From contig CAQPRV010000097.1 in assembly GCA_948857205.1 (NCBI GenBank), forward strand, positions 1 through 6,420: DNA of 6,420 nucleotides, in the 5' to 3' direction. Source of the DNA: an uncultured Clostridia bacterium (GTDB lineage Bacteria > Bacillota > Clostridia > TANB77 > CAG-508). Below the pieces are notes generated by a model. It was not told where the DNA came from. It worked only from the letters and a program-made list of their open reading frames with translations, and made no database searches. This document shows, one piece after another, positions 5,823-6,420 of the stretch; position 1 is the first letter of the stretch, and every line of letters starts with the position of its first letter. Both the position numbers and the translations under genes were made by a program.

Positions 5823-5867
5823 AAAATGCGACAAAATAGATATTTTAAAACTATTTTGTCGCATTTT
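5823..5867. repeat. Perfect 17-bp inverted repeat (operator and/or terminator)
   Basis: Bases 5823-5839 and 5851-5867 are exact reverse complements (core TGCGACAAAATAG) around an 11-base AT-only spacer. The right arm encodes the last codons and TAG stop of the regulator gene. On the minus strand the hairpin ends in TTTT, so it could end the regulator transcript, although the U tract is short. Equally, it sits just upstream of the membrane-TIR promoter and could be a binding site for the regulator. ATTTTGT recurs at exactly 10-bp steps from 5853, 5863 and 5873. Confidence 0.7.
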
Positions 5868-6222
5868 GTGTCATTTTGTAATTTTCGTAAAATTCATTAA
5901 TATTATTTTGCTTTAAACTATCTTGAAGTAATTCTATAATTTTAACTTTCTGTTCAAGAGTAACATTTTTATCTTTTAAAAATTTATCAGATATTTTCAT
6001 GTATTCTTCTTCTGTAATTTTGTTCATTTCAAACAAATTGTCTAAACTAACTTCGTATATATTAGCTAATTTTATTGCTTCTGTTATACTCATCTCTCTT
6101 CTATTTGTTTCCCAACTTGAAACTTTTGAACGACTTATATCTAATTTTTCAGCTAACTGTTCTTGTGTAATTTTTTTACTTTTTCTTAATTCTTTTAATT
6201 TTTCTATTATTGTATAATCCAT
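5851..6222 (-). CDS. Xre-family helix-turn-helix regulator
   Basis: A 123-residue DNA-binding protein. Residues about 8-62 form a classic HTH_3 (Cro/C1) domain: LKELRKSKKITQEQLAEKL, then the recognition-helix region ISRSKVSSWETNRR, then AIKLANIYEVSLDNLF. The remaining 60 residues are charged and helical with no recognised domain, perhaps for dimerisation. I prefer the ATG at 6220-6222. The ribosome site AAAGGA (6232-6237) directly touches the upstream ATG at 6229-6231 but is nine bases from this one. It is divergent from nothing and precedes the membrane-TIR operon by 95 bases, so it is the obvious candidate to repress or time that operon and probably itself. The IS3 end lies just behind its promoter. 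Confidence 0.88.
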   Translation of the reverse strand: MDYTIIEKLKELRKSKKITQEQLAEKLDISRSKVSSWETNRREMSITEAIKLANIYEVSLDNLFEMNKITEEEYMKISDKFLKDKNVTLEQKVKIIELLQDSLKQNNINEFYENYKMTQNATK

Positions 6223-6231
6223 ATATTTCAT

Positions 6232-6237
6232 TCCTTT
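6232..6237 (-). promoter_or_regulatory. Ribosome binding site that decides the regulator start
   Basis: AAAGGA on the minus strand. It abuts the first ATG with no spacer, which is unworkable for initiation, but stands nine bases before the in-frame ATG three codons later. This favours a 123-residue over a 126-residue product. Confidence 0.65.
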
Positions 6238-6247
6238 AGTTACTTAT

Positions 6248-6275
6248 AGCATATCTTTTGTGTATTTTTTGTCAA
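6248..6275 (-). promoter_or_regulatory. Promoter of the regulator gene
   Basis: A consensus -35 TTGACA (6270-6275) and TATGCT (6248-6253, four of six) lie 16 bases apart on the minus strand, about 26 bases before the chosen start codon. TTTTGT words at 6256 and 6267 (plus strand), 11 bases apart, fall inside it and echo those in the inverted-repeat region, as would fit autoregulation. Confidence 0.5.
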
Positions 6276-6284
6276 AACTTGGAT

Positions 6285-6420
6285 TGTCAATACTTTTTTG
6301 TACAATTTTTATAAGGACACTTTTTTATATTCAATTGGTGTTAAATAATTTAGAGAACTATGTATTCTAATATTATTAAACCAATTAACATACTCAAATA
6401 GTTCTGTTTCTAATTCCTCA
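6285..6420 (-). mobile_element. Right end of an IS3-family insertion sequence (partial)
   Basis: The transposase tail is followed by 24 bases to a likely terminus: on the plus strand the stretch from 6285 starts TGTCAATAC and runs to TTGTACA at about 6304, a TG...CA layout typical of IS ends. The other end lies outside the window, so the boundary is an estimate. A second TTGACA, at 6285-6290 on the minus strand, would lie at the very tip and point outward toward the regulator, but no good -10 follows at 17 bases. Confidence 0.55.
6309..6419 (-). CDS. IS3-family transposase (OrfB), C-terminal fragment
   Basis: Reading the minus strand inward from the window edge gives a frame of 36 codons ending in TAA (6309-6311). 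It includes LFEYVNWFNNIRIHSSLNY and LTPIEYKKVSL. The pattern YxxWFNxxRxHSSLxYxTPxEY is diagnostic of the C-terminal end of the DDE transposase encoded by the second reading frame of IS3-type elements, mostly of the IS150 subgroup. The catalytic DDE residues lie mostly or wholly outside the window. Whether the element is complete cannot be judged here. Confidence 0.9.
   Translation of the reverse strand, partial: EELETELFEYVNWFNNIRIHSSLNYLTPIEYKKVSL

Larger units (their letters stand above)
4832..6222 (-). other. Candidate defence module: Xre regulator, membrane protein, TIR protein
   Basis: Three same-strand genes in the order regulator (6222-5851), three-segment membrane protein (5755-5336), ThsB-like TIR protein (5326-4832). 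The membrane and TIR genes are nine bases apart and translationally linked; the regulator is separated from them by a perfect inverted repeat and a second promoter. IS3 sequence borders the block on the right. A TIR-like protein is a known producer of NAD-derived signals in Thoeris immunity, and membrane proteins are frequent killing effectors. That this pair forms one system is inference from linkage. Confidence 0.6.

Noticed and set aside
5823..5879. CRISPR-like array from the 10-bp ATTTTGT repeats
   Set aside because: Units are far too short, have no spacers, and partly encode the regulator's C-terminus.
5999..6217. Open frames antisense to the regulator, the TIR gene and the ATPase
   Set aside because: Hydrophobic, low-complexity shadows of AT-rich genes without ribosome sites or family resemblance.

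Overview
The window is strongly AT-rich, uses the standard bacterial code (TGA never needs to be read as Trp), has strong AGGAGG-type ribosome binding sites and several TTGACA/TATAAT-like promoters. This suggests a low-GC Bacillota (Clostridia- or Bacilli-like) chromosome; the species cannot be named from the sequence. Traces of two insertion sequences at the two ends and mixed gene content mark it as an accessory region.

Layout, left to right. (1) 1-134: right end of an IS21-type element, with the last codons of its IstB-like gene and TTGGTA terminal repeats. (2) 152-478, plus strand: a small 108-aa protein of unknown function, closed by a strong hairpin terminator shared with the converging gene. 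(3) 551-1885, minus: a DUF4143-type AAA+ ATPase with its own promoter, which is overlapped by a 13-bp direct repeat. (4) 4124 down to 2006, minus: an apparent operon of three small hydrolases, namely an HD-domain phosphohydrolase, an alpha/beta hydrolase and an SGNH/GDSL esterase. The esterase is broken by an in-frame TAA just before its catalytic Asp-x-x-His block. (5) About 4281-4547: a gene-free stretch leading into a second, internally deleted copy of the small plus-strand gene (4548-4802). (6) 6222 down to 4832, minus: an Xre-type regulator, then a three-segment membrane protein and a ThsB-like TIR-domain protein. The stop codon of the membrane-protein gene lies inside the Shine-Dalgarno sequence of the TIR gene. 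(7) 6285-6420: the end of an IS3-type element, with the transposase C-terminus running out of the window.

The most interesting part is the regulator - membrane protein - TIR block. The TIR protein resembles ThsB of Thoeris anti-phage systems, but the partner is a small membrane protein rather than a SIR2-SLOG or Macro-domain ThsA. A reasonable inference is a compact two-gene defence module in which TIR NAD+ chemistry is coupled to a membrane effector, kept under the control of the adjacent Xre protein. A perfect 17-bp inverted repeat lies at the end of the regulator gene, just upstream of the membrane-TIR promoter. The two small plus-strand genes form direct repeats around the ATPase and hydrolase genes, so that segment could be lost or gained by recombination.
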